DNA of 20,259 nucleotides from Silene noctiflora (lineage: Eukaryota; Streptophyta; Magnoliopsida; Caryophyllales; Caryophyllaceae), in NCBI GenBank assembly GCA_009801015.1, contig VHZZ01000183.1, positions 35,749 through 56,007 on the forward strand, given 5' to 3'. Each line of letters begins with the position of its first letter. The first letter of the stretch is position 1. The position numbers and the translations under genes are program-made. This document shows positions 19,201 through 20,259 of the stretch, one piece after another. Below the pieces are notes generated by a model. It made no database searches. It saw nothing but the letters and a program-made list of their open reading frames with translations, and was not told the DNA's origin.

Positions 19201-19606
19201 GAGCGTTCTGTGGATGATCTCTGCGAAGGTTCTGAGTGGGACCCAATCCTTGAGGAGCTGCAGCAGATGGTAAGAAACACTTCGTCACTCATGACAGTAG
19301 CTATCTAGACACTCTTTTTGTCGGTCATGTTTATTTTTTTTACTGGAGCTGCTCAGTTGACCTAGTAGTTACCCATTAATAATTGAATCTCACGCAGTCA
19401 CGCTTGTAAATTTGCCTCTCAGTTTGTATGTGTGGAAGGATCATACGGGTGAATAAATGCTCTTTGAGACGATTTCTAGTTTTGACAGAACTTTGTTTTT
19501 TTTAATGCCATAGGGTTTCGAAGACAAAGAGATGAACAAGAAGCTGTTAGCAAAGAACAATGGGAGCATCACTCGTGTCGTCATGGAACTCATTGCTGAA
19601 GAATAA
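16238..19606 (+). CDS. NBR1: NBR1, selective autophagy receptor
   Basis: The exons are 16238-16258, 17001-17935, 18043-18403, 18495-18644, 18742-19269 and 19514-19606 (2088 nt, 695 residues; remembered Arabidopsis NBR1 is 704). The first exon encodes only MASLVIK. Domains: PB1 (about 3-90, with basic LRR and acidic KDEDGD plus a run of aspartates), for self-oligomerisation; a ZZ-type zinc finger (about 300-345, CDGC and CSLC); the FW/NBR1-like domain (381-489, with W-rich WRMQNTGSVPW and GRYISYW); UBA1 (about 613-651); the ATG8-interacting motif WDPI (655-658); and UBA2 (about 660-695). NBR1 binds ubiquitinated cargo through its UBA region and ATG8 on the phagophore through WDPI, and is itself degraded in the vacuole. 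The ZZ shows only four cysteines. All junctions are GT-AG and in phase, and the ATG sits in CCATGGCG, a good plant context. Confidence 0.95.
16497..16583. mobile_element. Stowaway-like MITE, copy 4
   Basis: TACTCCGTCTCGATTATTTG with TTTACC at the left pairs with GGTAAACTAATGATCGGGAT and CGAAGTA at the right. TA flanks both ends. It is the same family as copies 1 and 2 and lies in the first intron of NBR1. Confidence 0.7.
16690..16762 (+). mobile_element. Au-SINE-like 3' fragment, forward orientation
   Basis: The sequence GGGTGCATATATCCGACAGC, then CCTTACCTCGCAATTTGCTG, GAGCCCTTGAGGCACCGGAG and TAGTGTTG follows the remembered 3' part of Au-type SINEs (TGCGTACATCCGACCC, CGCAATTTGCGGGAGCC, GAGGCACCGGGGTAATG). 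The pol III head is missing. It is in the opposite orientation to the copy in the C2/GRAM gene. Confidence 0.6.
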
Positions 19607-19965
19607 TAACACGAATAGTGTAGTCAGTATATATATTGTATCTACTTGATGCTCAGACCCTGTGAATAATCTCAGTTTCAGGCTTGTGGAATTTGTTGAA
19701 CTTGTCGCTGAATTCTCGGAGGTGGTATGTGTGGCCTGATTTGGATGGTTTTGTGAATTTTTCTGATCTACAGTACGATTTTAGAATATATGCAGTTTGC
19801 AACTATGGCGTTGGTATTAATGGAATTTTCTGTACATTTGGAATATGGTAGTCGTTTTATATAGCTTTAGTCGATATATATCAAATATAAATGCTGTAAA
19901 CCTTAAACGTCATGAAAGGTAAAGAAAAGTTTAGACTTTAGACGGAACGTACAATGAGTAGCAAC
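19607..19965. other. 3' UTR and flank of NBR1
   Basis: AT-rich sequence after the TAA stop. GAATAATCT and similar AATAA-type hexamers around 19665 could serve as the poly(A) signal, but none is decisive. No gene is present. Confidence 0.5.
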
Positions 19966-20259
19966 TAGACCTGTCAAACAGGTCGGGCGGGTCGGGTCCT
20001 GGGTTGGGTCAGAATACGGGTCGGGTTATACGGGTCACGGGTTGGGTTAGGTCAGAATACGGGTCAAGAAATAATTTCTAACGTTTTTTTTAATCTATTT
20101 TTTTAATTAAAAAAATAATTTTTAAAAACGTAAAACATATTTAAAATTAATATTTTAATCATATTCAACGTTTACATTAGTTATTTCAACGTTTATATTA
20201 ATTATATTGACATAATTATTAAATTAAAGTTTTTTTAATAATTATTTTAGTATCAAGTA
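19966..20259. mobile_element. Left part of a second hAT-like element (continues off the right edge)
   Basis: TAGACCTGTCAAA at 19966-19978 matches the left end of the 411-bp element at 12 of 13 positions. It is followed by about 90 bases of CGGGTC/GGGTTGGGTC motifs (to about 20066), the complement of the ACCCGA motifs in the other copy, then by AT-rich interior. The right end and the duplication of GTAGCAAC, the expected target octamer, would lie outside the window. Confidence 0.65.

Noticed and set aside
718..19606. Biosynthetic or defence gene cluster formed by the three co-oriented genes
   Set aside because: Their families act in unrelated processes and each has its own flanks and introns; shared orientation of three genes is uninformative.

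Overview
The window is nuclear DNA from a flowering plant, almost certainly a dicot. It has three intron-rich genes with GT-AG introns, all on the + strand and all closest to Arabidopsis families. The introns and spacers are AT-rich and full of short plant transposons. The ~90-bp Stowaway-like elements (CTCCCTCCGTCCC type) and the hAT-like elements rich in GACCCG remind me of Caryophyllales genomes, but that placement is only an impression. No bacterial, viral or organellar feature is visible.

Layout. 1-92: the 3' end of a Helitron that runs off the left edge. 718-7979: gene 1, nine coding exons, a C2/GRAM/VASt-domain protein of about 1027 residues, closest to At5g50170. 9339-14366: gene 2, three coding exons, a plant intracellular Ras-group LRR protein (PIRL1/PIRL9 type, about 508 residues). 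16238-19606: gene 3, six coding exons, the selective-autophagy receptor NBR1 (about 695 residues) with PB1, ZZ, FW and tandem UBA domains and a WDPI ATG8-binding motif. 19966-20259: the start of a hAT-like element that runs off the right edge. All three reading frames are intact when joined at canonical splice sites, so all three look functional.

The genes do not form a pathway or cluster: membrane/lipid-contact function, LRR signalling and autophagy cargo recognition are unrelated, and each gene has its own flanks. The accessory content is the transposon layer. It includes four ~90-bp Stowaway-like MITEs, all in first introns; a tRNA-derived SINE with a perfect 14-bp target duplication; two Au-SINE-like fragments; a 39-bp retroposon stub between ~15-bp duplications; a 411-bp non-autonomous hAT-like element with an 8-bp duplication just upstream of NBR1, with a sister terminus at the right edge; and a decayed RNase H (RVT_3-like) pseudogene broken in part by a 10-bp duplication.

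I found no undescribed biological system. The strongest unusual signals are the hAT-like element family with its ACCCGA arrays, the nested or abutting hAT termini, and the repeated first-intron position of the Stowaway copies. Exon boundaries were inferred from splice signals, reading phase and remembered Arabidopsis homologues; no transcript data or database search was available.
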